IMG/VR virus record: IMGVR_UViG_3300018424_003600 | Location: 1-64,000 of that record | Strand: one strand, 5' to 3' | DNA: 64,000 nucleotides | Origin: a virus | In this document: positions 25,092 through 32,729 of the stretch, in pieces | Numbering within the stretch: position 1 is the stretch's first letter | Layout of the letters: every line of letters begins with the position of its first letter | Notes under the pieces: generated by a model | Databases searched by the model: none | Seen by the model: only the letters and a program-made list of their open reading frames with translations | Told to the model about the DNA's origin: nothing | Position numbers and translations under genes: made by a program

Positions 25092-25832
25092 TTATTTTAG
25101 ATTGTGAAGAATTTGTTGTGTCCAAAGATCAATACCTTTCCTAGAAGGATGGTTATCTGTATCATATCCAAATACATCTCCTTGAAATTTGCGTTGTAAT
25201 CTTAGTTTTTGTCCAGAACCTGTGATTACTACACTATTATCTTGGCTGTACGTTGGTATTGATTTTTCGTAATCATAAGTTGCTGAAAAAATACTGCTCT
25301 TATAACTAGGATCTCTTAGTAGGTTATAAAACGACTCACACAAAACATTCAAATAAGGATATTGTTTTGTTAAACTTAAATCAATGTCGCTACATCCGCC
25401 AATTAAATTTATTTTAGTTTTATATGTTTTTCCGATTTCGTTTAAGTTATAGTAAAAAAGATCTATTAAAGTTTTATTAAATTCTTTATAATTGCCATTT
25501 TTAAATATGTGACTAAAATTAGCTGTATTATGATTTATCTTAGATATAACACTTCTCATTGGTTCTGTTTGTATTACTAATATACAAGTTTTAGGTTTTC
25601 TAAAAGATTTTACAGTGTAAGATTCTAATACACCTCTTAAGGATTCTAATATAAATTCATTACTTACGCCGCCTTGAGAAAAATTTTCAATTTCTGAAAA
25701 ATATTCTAATAGTTTTTCGCTGAAATAATTGTCGCCATTGTCGATAAAAGATCCGTCAGGCGTTGTCCAAGCGCCTCTACCCCAGCTGTCTCCAAAAATT
25801 AAAGCTCTGTGATACTTTGATGCTTTCCACAT
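25092..25832 (-). CDS. SGNH/GDSL-type hydrolase-like protein
   Basis: 246 aa. Block I is ALIFGDSWGRG (Ser16), and the late acidic/His pair is in YDTDNHPSRKGID (Asp226, His228), a spacing slightly different from the DxxH of the other two copies. NFSQGGVSNE near residue 51 resembles block II with its conserved Gly. It starts at the stop of the twitch radical SAM gene (TAATG). After it comes a 44-bp gap, the largest within the reverse operon, containing only AT-rich sequence. It is likely an esterase or acyltransferase of a sugar; this is inference from the family and the context. Confidence 0.65.
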   Translation of the reverse strand: MWKASKYHRALIFGDSWGRGAWTTPDGSFIDNGDNYFSEKLLEYFSEIENFSQGGVSNEFILESLRGVLESYTVKSFRKPKTCILVIQTEPMRSVISKINHNTANFSHIFKNGNYKEFNKTLIDLFYYNLNEIGKTYKTKINLIGGCSDIDLSLTKQYPYLNVLCESFYNLLRDPSYKSSIFSATYDYEKSIPTYSQDNSVVITGSGQKLRLQRKFQGDVFGYDTDNHPSRKGIDLWTQQILHNLK

Positions 25833-27106
25833 TATATTAACTCATAAATTTCTGGAAATTTAACAGGACGCATATTGTCTAAGGTTTTTAAATAATCAAG
25901 TGTTTGGTCTAACTTATCACTCCAGTCTTCACTATTCATAAAATCTATTAATCCGCTCCATTGTTGTACTTCGCTGTTGTCTGGATATTTTGCCATAAAG
26001 TTTCTTAACTTTTCTTCTACTCGTTTTTTTGATTCAGCAGATAAAACCTTTGTACAAAGATATTGAGGCCAATGTAGTGTAGCAGCGTGAAATAGTCCGT
26101 TACGTCTTGTTCTTTTTCCTATTTTTTTAAAGTTTTGCGACCAAAGCCATTCAGCAAATTCTGGTAGCCAATAGATGTTAAGTGCCTGAACAGTAGTGTT
26201 AATGTCTACAATAATGTCGCCGCCAGTAGTATTATCAAATGTTTTTAAATTCTTTACTACTTCATCCCACTTTGAAGGATATCTAATATAAGAATTTAAA
26301 TCTTCGTGCGCATCTAAACTTACCATAATGTGTGTTTTCTTAAAGTGAGTCCAAAGCTCTAACAATTCTTCGTCTACAACAGTGGCATTTGTATGATAAC
26401 GTATTTCTACATTTTTAGCATGATCAATTTCTACAAGATATTTTATTAAGTCTTTGTGTTGTTTAATTAGTAGAGGCTCTCCTCCTGCAAAAATAAGATC
26501 TCTAATATTATGTACATCTTTATAAAAGCTATCCCAAAACGCTTGGTTTCTATACCATTCGAACTGTTCAACAACAATATTACTTTTATGTTCCCAATCC
26601 CACTTAGCTTCACTAGTTAAATTTTTTGCAAGTATTTTAGAATGATTAAGCCATTTACTGCTATCATGTGGTCTACACATTATACACTGTAAATTACAAG
26701 TATTGCCTAATCTAAAATCAACACTAACAATGCCGCTATCTATAGAACCGTCTTCATTTGTTTCTGCAACAATTTGTCTTAGTTCATTTATTTTTATAGG
26801 GCTCCATTGATTTGCCCAAACATCGTTTTCGTTCTGTCTATGACTTCTGACTCCAGCAGCTTCTTCTTTATAACAACTATTACAGTACTTGACAGGTTCA
26901 TTGTTGAGCATCTTTTTGCGAACTTCTTTGTATTGCGGACTATTCCAAATTTCTTCCCAAGTCATATTATTAAGATTTAATTCGTGTATAGGAGAAGCAA
27001 CACAACATAGTTGCACTGCGCCGTTTGTTTGTGTTGCACAATGTATCCACGGCATTATACAAAATTTTTCTGTGGATTTTAATCTATCAAAAAGTGGTTT
27101 TGTCAT
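25832..27106 (-). CDS. radical SAM protein with N-terminal twitch/SPASM-like cysteine domain
   Basis: 424 aa. The N-terminal cysteines are FCIMPWIHCATQTNG (Cys16), LCCVAS (Cys34-35) and CNSCYKEEAAG (Cys75, 78). The core motif is CNLQCIMC (Cys137, 141, 144), followed by RPHDSSKW, which is nearly identical to the corresponding stretch at 19130 (SPHDSSKW). AGGEPLLI is the SAM-contacting loop. It is the third copy of this architecture. Unlike the other two it is followed by an SGNH gene, not a SPASM radical SAM gene. It lies 3 bp after the glycosyltransferase-like gene. Substrate unknown. Confidence 0.85.
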   Translation of the reverse strand: MTKPLFDRLKSTEKFCIMPWIHCATQTNGAVQLCCVASPIHELNLNNMTWEEIWNSPQYKEVRKKMLNNEPVKYCNSCYKEEAAGVRSHRQNENDVWANQWSPIKINELRQIVAETNEDGSIDSGIVSVDFRLGNTCNLQCIMCRPHDSSKWLNHSKILAKNLTSEAKWDWEHKSNIVVEQFEWYRNQAFWDSFYKDVHNIRDLIFAGGEPLLIKQHKDLIKYLVEIDHAKNVEIRYHTNATVVDEELLELWTHFKKTHIMVSLDAHEDLNSYIRYPSKWDEVVKNLKTFDNTTGGDIIVDINTTVQALNIYWLPEFAEWLWSQNFKKIGKRTRRNGLFHAATLHWPQYLCTKVLSAESKKRVEEKLRNFMAKYPDNSEVQQWSGLIDFMNSEDWSDKLDQTLDYLKTLDNMRPVKFPEIYELI

Positions 27107-27109
27107 TAT

Positions 27110-28366
27110 CTATTCCATAAGTGCATTCATTAAATCTTCTTTGAGATTTTTATATATTGTAACATCGTGTCTTTCTTTTAGCAATCTATAATTATGTTCA
27201 AATATAGGTTTCATTTCTATCATAAGTTTGTTTAATTCTTCATGAGTCCTGCTTATAAAAGTGTTTATACTAGTAATAGCCATTTTTAGTCTTGTTTTAT
27301 CGTCTAGTACATCGTCGTAGGATTCGTCTATATAGTCTCCAAATGTTTTATAGCCTAACTCTTTAAGTAATTTTACTGTTCCAGGGCGAGCAATTGCAAC
27401 AAAAGGTTGCATAAAAACAATAGGCTTAAACATTTTTTCACTTAAAAATAAAGTATCTTGTCCTTGAGCTTTGTTTTCAAAAAATGTTTCTGTTACAATA
27501 TACAAATAACTATCATAATATTTTCTTATTTTTCCCCATTCGTTTGATGCAGGATTTTGAACTTCAGGATTTATTCCATCATTGTATGTTAACGGAATTA
27601 ACGGCTTTACTTCGTTGATATATTTTTCTTTTAGATCTGGATAGTCTTGGTAAAAACAATCTTCAACCCAATCAGTATAATCTTTGCCGTATCCTGCAGA
27701 CTTAGCACAGGTTAAAATTCCTTGTTTTTTTACATCAAATAAACTCGTTACTGTTGCATATCTATGTATCGAAGGTCTTCTATTTAAACATATAAATTTA
27801 TGTGTTCGAGGACGCTCTACAGCATTCATAAATGTGTTATAGTGTGTATCTCCGTTATAGTTTCCGTATATTTGCCGTTCCCAAGTATTAAAAGTTACTG
27901 TTTTTACAGTAGGATGAGGATTATAATTTCCTGATAAAAAAACAACATGTTTTTCTTTTAGGTCATATTTAGATTTTAATATGTCTAAAAGACTATCCCA
28001 CCAAGTCCATGTCCATCCTTCAAATGGACAAAGAAGCAATATTTTACAATTACCTTTTTTAATTTGTTCAATAATTTCAGGTTCTATCTCAACTTGATCA
28101 AATACAGTTTCTATTGACCAAAGACTAAGTGGTATTGGATAATAAAATTTTGGTGCTTTTTTTGTAAACTTATTACGCTTGGGTATTTTAGAAATAGGTT
28201 TATAAACAAGTTCAAAATCATTACCAAACACTGCATAAAGATGTGTTGTGTCTACTAAATCCACTTGAGGATTAGCTGTATGCTTCCGGTATAACTTTTT
28301 AGTAAATCCGTTAACATAAGGAAGTTTATTTTTTCGAGGTTTTATGTCTACATAAATTGGAATCAT
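27110..28366 (-). CDS. glycosyltransferase-like protein with KTFG-x-Y-x-DESYDD motif
   Basis: 418 aa. The C-terminal part has LSEKMFKPIVFMQPFVAIA, then LLKELGYKTFGDYIDESYDD (about residues 305-352), the same set of motifs as the 413-aa protein at 9697. The N-terminal part has PFEGWTWTWWDSLLD and HKFICLNRRPSIHR, the latter resembling a loop of phage and bacterial glycosyltransferases with an exostosin- or fucosyltransferase-like fold. The enzyme class is inferred from motif pattern and neighbours, not proven. It lies between two genes with 1-3 bp gaps in the reverse operon. No signal peptide or membrane segment. Confidence 0.55.
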   Translation of the reverse strand: MIPIYVDIKPRKNKLPYVNGFTKKLYRKHTANPQVDLVDTTHLYAVFGNDFELVYKPISKIPKRNKFTKKAPKFYYPIPLSLWSIETVFDQVEIEPEIIEQIKKGNCKILLLCPFEGWTWTWWDSLLDILKSKYDLKEKHVVFLSGNYNPHPTVKTVTFNTWERQIYGNYNGDTHYNTFMNAVERPRTHKFICLNRRPSIHRYATVTSLFDVKKQGILTCAKSAGYGKDYTDWVEDCFYQDYPDLKEKYINEVKPLIPLTYNDGINPEVQNPASNEWGKIRKYYDSYLYIVTETFFENKAQGQDTLFLSEKMFKPIVFMQPFVAIARPGTVKLLKELGYKTFGDYIDESYDDVLDDKTRLKMAITSINTFISRTHEELNKLMIEMKPIFEHNYRLLKERHDVTIYKNLKEDLMNALME

Positions 28367-28367
28367 A

Positions 28368-29297
28368 TTACAACTTTTCTATAAATCTTTGATGGTCTGT
28401 TCTAGCAGGATGTTCATATACTTCTTTAAAAAATTTACTTTGATCTTTATCAAGTGGTGCTGCTGCTATAGGTAATTTGAGCTCACTTACTAGTTGCTGT
28501 CCTAATACTACAGTTTCTTCTAATAATGTATCATTGGTGATTTTCTTTGAAACAGTATTATCCCAATAATTATTAAGATATTCAAAGTCACGAACATTAA
28601 CATAATCCCAGTCTGTACACATAGTTTTATATAACCCTTCTCTAGCACCATATATAGCCCAAAGCCCGTTAGTAACATCAGAACCTACCATACTCCAAAT
28701 GTACAGCCAATGTAGGCAACGCCAATGATTATTTTTAAATTCTTCTTTAGCAATTCTTACACCACGATCAGTGGCAAGTTTTACTCCTTCTCTAAATCCT
28801 GCTCTCCAAGCCTGTGCAGGTGTTTCATTATTATATACATCAGAATATGTACTGTTCATTTGTATGTAATGAGCGTCCCAACAAAAGTCTACTTGGGCAT
28901 GAGCATTATTTGGATCTGCATTTTCATGAGTACGCATACGTAAAACATATTGTTTAGGCCAACATTTAAGTCCACCATTGCCATAACGCAACCCGTTGAT
29001 TTCGTTTCTGCCGCACCAACTTATTACAGCATTTTCTAAATCCATGTGTTCGTTAAAATCAATTTCTTGGTTTAAAAAATCTTCCCTAATCCTATTGTCG
29101 CCGTCAACAGTAATAAACCGCTCAGTTTCTGATAATTCAGCACAAGCCTTGTGTGCAGCATCTGAACCTTTTACTCCGTGTACACGCTTTGCCCAGGGCA
29201 CTTTTGAACACAAGTCTGCGTAATTTTTTTCTGCATTTGGTTCATCATAACTTAGATAAATTATGTCGTAGTCAATAGGTTTAAAAATTTTTGACAT
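28368..29297 (-). CDS. glycosyltransferase-like protein (GT-A type, DxD)
   Basis: 309 aa. YDIIYLSYDEPNAEKNYADL, RVHGVKGSDAAHK and the DxD-like VDGDN at residues 64-68 match the 227-aa paralogue at 23135; YGNGGLKCWP and AWRAGFREGVKL are also shared. It has about 80 more residues at the C-terminus (EYLNNYWDNTVSKK onward). The fold is likely GT-A. It starts at the stop of the 434-aa protein (TAATG) and is followed after one base by the next glycosyltransferase-like gene. Donor and acceptor are unknown. Confidence 0.6.
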   Translation of the reverse strand: MSKIFKPIDYDIIYLSYDEPNAEKNYADLCSKVPWAKRVHGVKGSDAAHKACAELSETERFITVDGDNRIREDFLNQEIDFNEHMDLENAVISWCGRNEINGLRYGNGGLKCWPKQYVLRMRTHENADPNNAHAQVDFCWDAHYIQMNSTYSDVYNNETPAQAWRAGFREGVKLATDRGVRIAKEEFKNNHWRCLHWLYIWSMVGSDVTNGLWAIYGAREGLYKTMCTDWDYVNVRDFEYLNNYWDNTVSKKITNDTLLEETVVLGQQLVSELKLPIAAAPLDKDQSKFFKEVYEHPARTDHQRFIEKL

Positions 29298-30601
29298 TAC
29301 TCAAGTACCTCATGTGTATAATGATTAAAATACTTTGATGTATATACGCTTACTTCATCAGTTTCATAGTCTGATTCAAAATCAAAAGAAACTGTAGATT
29401 CCAATATTTCTTTTAGTTTAAAAGACAAACTTCTATACAAAACATTAGGATTGCTAGGAGAAGTTACACTAAAATAAAGCATAGAATTAGAATTAGCAAA
29501 TGAAGTTTTTAAAAACTTTTTAGTTAATGGATGAAGTGCAATGTTCCACTTTTTGTTTATTTTATTTTGTGTTAGTACAATATCTACATCTATAGCCGAC
29601 TGTATTCTATATAATTGTCTTTCTAATAAAACTAAACTTCCGTTTTTAAGTTCTTCAATGTTTGTAAATTTAACATTATCTTTTAAATTTTCCCCGTGTA
29701 CAATATTGTTGTTAGAGGTATAATAAAATTGTGTTATTCTATCAGTTGAGTAATTTTCAAATTCAGTAGTGCTATCTTTTTCGACAAACATATAAAGACT
29801 ATTATTATCTAAAAATAGTTCATAATTATCAACATTTTCAAATTCTAAGTCTTTGTTTTCGTCATCATATAACTTTACATTTTTTTCGACTAAAGTAGCA
29901 TTGTTTGTTCTAAACTTACTACCTTTGCGTTGATTCTTTTTAATTTTATAAACTTTGTTGTTTATAAAAATATGCTGACCTTCGTAGTGTTCAACATCGT
30001 CGTACCAAACATCAACATTTACTCCTACATACTGCTGTTCTTTAACAATCATTTTACCAGTATTAATTTCGTGCGTAGGTGTAGGTACGTCTGGAATATA
30101 TACATCTTTAATATATATTCTACTGATATTTTCTAAACTAGAAGCAGCCTTTACATCTACATTTAAAATGTAAACATTATTGTCAAACCATACAAAATTA
30201 CCTTTGTTATATTTTTCTCCTTGTTTCCAAATAAAAACATCAATACCTTTATACTCTTTTATAAACTTGTATAACGGATTTATATTTGAAAACTCAATCT
30301 TAGGAAGTTCGTAACAAAAATTACCAAGAGAATTTGCTGCTAGTTCAGCATTTATTTTTTTCAAACGAGTTTGCTTTTCGACTATGTCGTAAATTACTGT
30401 ATATTCGTCAATATTTGACTCACCATTTAAAATAGGTTTAGCATCATATATAGGAACAGCTAGTACATCATATTCGCTATCTTCTTTTGTGCCACTAACT
30501 TTGTGTATTTTTCCAGTTGCTTGGTCATAATACACATATGCATCATTTGATGCTGCTTTTACTTTTAAATTAGTTATTAGTTCAGCTAGATTAGACGCCA
30601 T
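29297..30601 (-). CDS. beta-rich structural-like protein of unknown function inside the glycosyltransferase cluster
   Basis: 434 aa, no catalytic motif recognised. Two segments, FIWKQGEKYNKGNFVWFDNN (about 121-140) and VWYDDVEHYEGQHIFINNKV (about 199-218), share an aromatic-x(n)-Tyr-x-x-Gly-x-x-hydrophobic-x-x-x-x-x-Val-Tyr pattern. This resembles small carbohydrate-binding repeats and also occurs in the giant protein at 44416. The rest is beta-prone and Asn/Lys/Asp rich. It is the only island product that looks structural, and it is flanked by four glycosyltransferase-like genes (overlap 11 bp; TAATG). It could be a fibre or adhesin-like acceptor for the cluster's glycans, or a carbohydrate-binding accessory protein. 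Both are inference. Confidence 0.5.
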   Translation of the reverse strand: MASNLAELITNLKVKAASNDAYVYYDQATGKIHKVSGTKEDSEYDVLAVPIYDAKPILNGESNIDEYTVIYDIVEKQTRLKKINAELAANSLGNFCYELPKIEFSNINPLYKFIKEYKGIDVFIWKQGEKYNKGNFVWFDNNVYILNVDVKAASSLENISRIYIKDVYIPDVPTPTHEINTGKMIVKEQQYVGVNVDVWYDDVEHYEGQHIFINNKVYKIKKNQRKGSKFRTNNATLVEKNVKLYDDENKDLEFENVDNYELFLDNNSLYMFVEKDSTTEFENYSTDRITQFYYTSNNNIVHGENLKDNVKFTNIEELKNGSLVLLERQLYRIQSAIDVDIVLTQNKINKKWNIALHPLTKKFLKTSFANSNSMLYFSVTSPSNPNVLYRSLSFKLKEILESTVSFDFESDYETDEVSVYTSKYFNHYTHEVLE

Positions 30602-31433
30602 TATAACTCCTATAACTTTTTAAAACCGGTGTTTTTTCAATAAAACTATTTTCTGTATAATGAAAAATTCCTGATTGTATATAGTTGCCTATTTGTAATT
30701 CGCAGTTTTCTGTCGTATATACTGGTATCTTATCTTGCCAACTTGATTTAACTTGTTCCCATCCTTGACAATATGGTTTCATATGTACAAATGTTGGAAA
30801 ACTAGTTTTAGAATTTGTGATTTCAGTTTCACAGTCTAAAATTTTAGTAACAATTGCTGCACAAACATCGATACTTACATGTTTGGGTCTAGTTTCTGGT
30901 GTAAGATTTTTTTCGTAAAATGCTTCCCAGTTTTGTATTACAAGTTCTAGCCATGTATAAAATTCTTGTGCAAAATCTGATTTTTTAAAGTAATGAAATC
31001 CTGCAAACAAATTAGGCAAATTATTATCAATAAATGTTTTTCTATAATAACTAGTGTTTGCAGTGTTTCCTCTATAGTCTAGTACTTTGTTTGTAAAAAA
31101 TAGCTCATAGTTCGATAAGAAGTCCCACCATCTATCAATGTTTTGTAAAACTAGCATATCAGTATCCATTACAATAGTTTCATCATATGGACTAGCATGA
31201 TAGATTTTCCAACGATTTTCTACTTTCCATTCACTTTCTTCAGCAGCGTCTCCAAAAGGGATCGGAATAATGTTATCAAAAAACTTTTGGTAATTTAAAG
31301 GAACATCGTCATCAGTAATAACTGAAATTTTAGTTTCTTTATTGTGTGTTTGTAAACTCATTGCTAACAAACATGCTTGCATTACATAATCTGTTTCGCC
31401 GTTTTGTGCTAGAACAACTATACCTTTACTCAT
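30591..31433 (-). CDS. glycosyltransferase-like protein (GT8-like, DTD)
   Basis: 280 aa. N-terminal VVLAQNGETDYVMQACLLA starts a GT-A-type nucleotide-binding fold. The metal-binding motif is IVMDTD (Asp90, Asp92) in SPYDETIVMDTDMLV. It is followed by GFHYFKKSDFAQEFY and ends with GNYIQSGIFHYTEN. It is a tandem paralogue of the 283-aa protein at 31430 (SPYDETIIMDTDYVV). It overlaps that gene by 4 bp (ATGA) and the downstream 434-aa gene by 11 bp. It probably transfers a hexose or a modified hexose; donor and acceptor are unknown. Confidence 0.65.
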   Translation of the reverse strand: MSKGIVVLAQNGETDYVMQACLLAMSLQTHNKETKISVITDDDVPLNYQKFFDNIIPIPFGDAAEESEWKVENRWKIYHASPYDETIVMDTDMLVLQNIDRWWDFLSNYELFFTNKVLDYRGNTANTSYYRKTFIDNNLPNLFAGFHYFKKSDFAQEFYTWLELVIQNWEAFYEKNLTPETRPKHVSIDVCAAIVTKILDCETEITNSKTSFPTFVHMKPYCQGWEQVKSSWQDKIPVYTTENCELQIGNYIQSGIFHYTENSFIEKTPVLKSYRSYNGV

Positions 31434-32281
31434 AGAGGTACCTCATCAATAATTCTACCTAAACTAAATTTATTCATTACATGAATGTTTTGTCCTTTGG
31501 TTTTGATTGCAGTGTATTCTCCTAAATAATCTTTCTTTTCAACTAAAAACATCATTTCGTCATCTTGTAGTTTCCAAAGGATATCTTTGTCGGTTGTGTA
31601 AAGCATAGAACCCGGTAACTGAGATGCAAAACTTCCTGATTCAAAACCATTCATAATATGAATAGCAATACTAAATGCAAAGTCATTTCTAAAAAGTGAA
31701 GAATTAATTTGGTATGTTCGTTTGTAATGTGTCCATTCTTGCTCTATGTGTTGTACTAAATCAAAGAATATTTTATTAGTTGGTGTTTTTCTAAAAAACA
31801 CAACAGTTGCCCAATAAAAATCTACACTAGAATCAGTAATGTATTTGAATTCATTTTCATTTCTAACTTTTGCTATATCATTAGAATTTTTATAAAGAGC
31901 AAAATCTACATCTAGATCAAATACATTTGATAACATATTGTTAGACACAACATAATCAGTGTCCATTATAATAGTTTCGTCATAAGGAGAAAGTTCGTAG
32001 ACACTTGCACGATTACTATTCTTAAAACTTGCAGTTCTTTGAGACATAGCACCATCATGGAACAGCCTAGAGTTTGTTCCATCTGTCCAATCTAGTTCAA
32101 TTACAGTATCAAATATACTAGAATCAAAAGAACCTTTTAAATAGTCAACGCAATCTGTTGCTACTGTAGTAGGTAAATTTAAATATTTTTTTATTCTTTT
32201 TGCTAAAAAAACAGCCTGCTTAACATAGTCAATTTGTGAATTATTTTTGGCTATTAAAAATACACCTTTAGTCTTGCTCAT
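31430..32281 (-). CDS. glycosyltransferase-like protein (GT8-like, DTD)
   Basis: 283 aa. FLIAKNNSQIDYVKQAVFLA begins a GT-A type fold and IIMDTD (Asp107, Asp109) is the metal and nucleotide-sugar motif. The two tandem copies share SPYDETI-x-MDTD and the following region (FYWATVVFFRKTPTNK here, GFHYFKKS there) but diverge elsewhere, which suggests an old duplication with different specificities. It overlaps the upstream 118-aa gene by 14 bp and the downstream paralogue by ATGA. No membrane segment. Confidence 0.6.
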   Translation of the reverse strand: MSKTKGVFLIAKNNSQIDYVKQAVFLAKRIKKYLNLPTTVATDCVDYLKGSFDSSIFDTVIELDWTDGTNSRLFHDGAMSQRTASFKNSNRASVYELSPYDETIIMDTDYVVSNNMLSNVFDLDVDFALYKNSNDIAKVRNENEFKYITDSSVDFYWATVVFFRKTPTNKIFFDLVQHIEQEWTHYKRTYQINSSLFRNDFAFSIAIHIMNGFESGSFASQLPGSMLYTTDKDILWKLQDDEMMFLVEKKDYLGEYTAIKTKGQNIHVMNKFSLGRIIDEVPL

Positions 32282-32624
32282 ATCCTACTAATTTTTCCAC
32301 TTTTCTATTTTTCTTAAGATTACTATATTCTGAATAATAATCGTTAGATGCACTAGAATACTTTTCAACAATTTCTTCTAAAAAATCTTCTAAGTTATCA
32401 ATAGAAGCAGGCAAGCCGTTGTCGTCAATTAATACCGTTGTATCTTGTCCTAGATTCAACATTGTACTACAAAAGGTTATAAGTTCTCTAGTTATGGTAA
32501 ATTGACAGCCGCTAAAAAAATGTATCAAATCGTCATTGTATTTTTCTTTGAGGAGACGCTTTTGATTGTTGAGTGTAGTCATATAGTTGGAAAAGTCAAG
32601 TGCTTTTTCTAAACGTTCATCCAT
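32268..32624 (-). CDS. conserved small protein, first gene of the island operon
   Basis: 118 aa, acidic, mostly helical at both ends. The pattern KALDFSNYMTTLNNQKRLLKE and VLIDDNGLPASI resembles a conserved hypothetical protein of T4-like cyanophages, often near structural genes, whose role I do not know. A strong AGGAG ribosome binding site precedes the ATG. It is the first gene after the sigma70-type promoter at 32698-32726, so it is expected early and heads the 14-kb reverse operon. Its end overlaps the first glycosyltransferase-like gene by 14 bp. Confidence 0.7.
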   Translation of the reverse strand: MDERLEKALDFSNYMTTLNNQKRLLKEKYNDDLIHFFSGCQFTITRELITFCSTMLNLGQDTTVLIDDNGLPASIDNLEDFLEEIVEKYSSASNDYYSEYSNLKKNRKVEKLVGYEQD

Positions 32625-32668
32625 AGATTTCTCCTGTGTGTATTATATATTGTGTGGAGCAGATTTTT

Positions 32669-32685
32669 AAAGTCAATCTGACTTT
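32669..32685. repeat. perfect inverted repeat in the leader of the island operon
   Basis: AAAGTCA-ATC-TGACTTT is a perfect 7-bp inverted repeat with a 3-base loop, lying just downstream of the predicted start site (about 32691) and 45 bp before the ATG at 32624. There is no U-run after it on the - strand, so it is not a terminator. It may be a 5' mRNA stabilising hairpin or an operator. Confidence 0.5.
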
Positions 32686-32697
32686 GCCATTTATATT

Positions 32698-32726
32698 ATA
32701 ATAACACAGGATTTAAGAAATGTCAA
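32698..32726 (-). promoter_or_regulatory. near-consensus sigma70-type promoter (TTGACA-17-TATTAT)
   Basis: On the - strand TTGACA (32726-32721), a 17-bp spacer and TATTAT (32703-32698) match the bacterial housekeeping promoter almost perfectly. It lies in the 105-bp gap between 32624 and 32730 and points into the island operon. Host-type promoters are typical of early phage genes. The gap holds nothing else besides the leader hairpin. Confidence 0.75.
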
Positions 32727-32729
32727 GGA

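Noticed and set aside
14761-27106. A queuosine/7-deazaguanine pathway (QueC plus radical SAM QueE)
   Set aside because: Only the PP-loop protein resembles the pathway. The radical SAM proteins are SPASM/twitch or B12 types of 300-490 aa, not QueE-like, and no QueD is present in the window.
16006-27106. A classic RiPP cluster with a precursor peptide
   Set aside because: SPASM/twitch enzymes suggest RiPPs, but genes overlap throughout and no short ORF with a core peptide or leader is left between them.
32669-32685. Terminator for the Ig-domain fibre transcript
   Set aside because: The perfect stem has no T run on the - strand and lies downstream of the sigma70-type promoter, so it fits a leader hairpin better.
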